Below, in pieces: positions 38,516-40,454 of a DNA stretch of 40,454 nucleotides (positions are counted from its first letter, which is position 1; every line of letters starts with the position of its first letter). The stretch is from Haloferacaceae archaeon B1-Br10_E2g22 (GTDB lineage: Archaea > Halobacteriota > Halobacteria > Halobacteriales > Haloferacaceae), in assembly GCA_001563795.1 (NCBI GenBank), contig LKML01000008.1:1-40454 (forward strand), given 5' to 3'. The position numbers were made by a program, and so were the translations under genes. The notes under the pieces are model-generated. The model was given only the letters and a program-made list of their open reading frames with translations, made no database searches and had not been told where the DNA came from.

Positions 38516-39715
38516 CTAATCGTCGGATTCGGCTTCGGCATCCGCACCCGTCTGTGCGCTGGTCGCGGCATCAACACGCGATGGCTCGGCGAGCCCGTGG
38601 ACGAGGGCGTTTTCAGTCTGATTGTCGAACAGATGAAGACTCGTTTTGTCAAACACCACCGAAAGTGCTTCGTCCGTCTCGAGTGGGGTTTCGGGGCCGA
38701 CACTCATCAGGATCTGACCGCTCGCGCTGGGGTCTTCCATGTCGACGGTCGCACCGCGAGAGGTGACAAGATAGACGAAGATCTCATCGCCCATCGGCTC
38801 GGTGACATCGGTGTAGGTCTCGACCGGCGCGGTCACCTCGCCGGTAGCGTTTTCGGCTGGAATTACGTGTTCGGGTCGCACGCCGAGAGTCACCGCTTGG
38901 CCGGGCGAGACCCCGATCTCTGAGGGATCGAACTCGACGTCGACGGAGCCCGATTCGGAGCTGAACCCCTCGGTGGTGATCTCACCGGTCATGAAGTTCA
39001 TCGCGGGCGAACCGATAAAGCCAGCCACAAACCGGTTGGCTGGCTCGTGGTAACACTCCAGTGGGGGATCGATCTGTTTGAGTGTACCGCCGTCGAGAAC
39101 GGCGACCCGGTTCGACATCGTCATCGCCTGGGCCTGGTCGTGGGTGACGTAGACGATGGTCGTATCCAGTTTGTTGTGGAGTCGCTGGAGCTGGGTTCGC
39201 ATATGGACCCGGAGTTCAGCGTCGAGATTTGCCAGCGGTTCGTCCATCAGAAACACGTCGGGTTCCCGAACGATAGCGCGGGCGATGGCGACGCGCTGTC
39301 GCTGGCCGCCCGACATCTCGGTGGGCATTCGATCCAGCATGCCGGTGAGCTGGACGGTGTCGGCGGCCTCCTCGACACGCCGATCCATCTCTTCTTTCTC
39401 GAACTTCCGCAGCTGGAGGCCAAACGAGATGTTGTCGTAGACGTCTTTGTGGGGAAACAGCGCGATGTTCTGGAAGACCATCGCGATCCCCCGGTCTTTC
39501 GGGGGGAGGTTCGTCACATCGCGGTCGCCGATCTCGATGGTGCCGCTGGTGGGTTTGGTGAGGCCTGCGATCATCTCGATTGTGGTCGATTTTCCACAGC
39601 CCGAGGGGCCGACGAGCGTGACGAACTCGCCGTCTCGGATGTCGAGATCCATGTTTTCTATTGCGACGTTGCTACCGTACTCTTTTCTGATGTTTCGGAG
39701 GGTGATGGTTGCCAT
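38516..39715 (-). CDS. Carbohydrate ABC transporter ATP-binding protein (UgpC/MalK type)
   Basis: [35 protein letters not shown] and a C-terminal TOBE region. Confidence 0.95.
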   Translation of the reverse strand: MATITLRNIRKEYGSNVAIENMDLDIRDGEFVTLVGPSGCGKSTTIEMIAGLTKPTSGTIEIGDRDVTNLPPKDRGIAMVFQNIALFPHKDVYDNISFGLQLRKFEKEEMDRRVEEAADTVQLTGMLDRMPTEMSGGQRQRVAIARAIVREPDVFLMDEPLANLDAELRVHMRTQLQRLHNKLDTTIVYVTHDQAQAMTMSNRVAVLDGGTLKQIDPPLECYHEPANRFVAGFIGSPAMNFMTGEITTEGFSSESGSVDVEFDPSEIGVSPGQAVTLGVRPEHVIPAENATGEVTAPVETYTDVTEPMGDEIFVYLVTSRGATVDMEDPSASGQILMSVGPETPLETDEALSVVFDKTSLHLFDNQTENALVHGLAEPSRVDAATSAQTGADAEAESDD

Positions 39716-40454
39716 TATTCTTTCAGTGCTCCGGAGGTGAGTCCGCTGACGATTTTTTCCTGAGCGACGACAACCAGAATGGCCACGGGAACAACCGCGA
39801 CGATGCTGGCTGCGGCCATCAGGTCATACCGAACCTGAAACTGCGACTGGTAGGAGATGATACCGTCGACAATTGGTGCCCAGTCCTGGGCAGCCGTACC
39901 GGTCAGCAGAAACGAGAAGAAAAACTCGTTGTAAACTGCGATGAACGTGAGGATGCCGGCGGTGGCGACGCCGGGCGCAGACAGCGGCACGATCACACGA
40001 AACAGCGCGCCGAGTCGCGTGGTGCCTTCGATTCGGGCAGCGTCTTCGAGCCCATCGGGGATCTGACTGTAGAACGTTGTCAGAATGAAGATCGCCAGCG
40101 GCATGAAGATCGCACTCAGCGGGATGACCACGCCGGGGGGCGTGCTGTACAGCTCGGGTGGCGTCAGCCCCAAAAAGGCTATCTGCTGGCTAAACAGCTG
40201 GAACAGTGGAATAAAGAACGACGCCGGTGGGAAAAAGCTGATTATGAGGACGGTCAACAGCAGCGTCCGCTTGCCGCGGAACTCGAGTCGACCGAACGCG
40301 TAGCCAGCGAGGCTGGCGACGACCAGTACGAAGACGGTCGTCAGCGCGGCAAACACGAAGCTGTTGAACAGATACAGATGCAGCGGGATCTGCTGGAAGA
40401 TCTCGACAAAGGAGCTGGGATCGAAGCCAACCGGCAGGAGCCCAACCCCCTCAC
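39715..40454 (-). CDS. Carbohydrate ABC transporter permease (partial, runs off window end)
   Basis: Frame stays open past the ORF-track M at 40356 to the window edge. EAA-like loop DGLEDAARIEGTTRLGALFRVIVPLSAPG. Stop overlaps the downstream ATG (TAATG). Confidence 0.93.
   Translation of the reverse strand, partial: EGVGLLPVGFDPSSFVEIFQQIPLHLYLFNSFVFAALTTVFVLVVASLAGYAFGRLEFRGKRTLLLTVLIISFFPPASFFIPLFQLFSQQIAFLGLTPPELYSTPPGVVIPLSAIFMPLAIFILTTFYSQIPDGLEDAARIEGTTRLGALFRVIVPLSAPGVATAGILTFIAVYNEFFFSFLLTGTAAQDWAPIVDGIISYQSQFQVRYDLMAAASIVAVVPVAILVVVAQEKIVSGLTSGALKE

Overview
Haloarchaeal-type chromosomal window (acidic proteome, TATA-type promoters, CetZ, F420 genes) with about 40 supportable CDSs and one tRNA-Leu. 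It is mostly housekeeping: purS/purQ/purC with purU, cofH/cofG/cofC with a CetZ tubulin, metG, cdc48, pstB-phoU, menF, tmk and the archaeosine radical SAM RaSEA. The most unusual item is a 566-aa protein (43..1743, minus strand). It carries seven 41-residue helix-turn-helix-like repeats joined by acidic linkers and a C-terminal tail anchor, suggesting a membrane-tethered multi-HTH array. Other leads are an RHH antitoxin whose overlapping RelE-like toxin is broken by a stop and a frameshift; a TrkA-like gene with two stand-alone RAM-domain genes; several intergenic inverted-repeat structures that may be ncRNAs or leaders; a duplicated palindrome resembling an operator; a possible relict IS200/IS605 end; and a start-less ORF remnant. 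All calls come from reading the sequence and the supplied ORF track. No database search, folding or coverage calculation was run.
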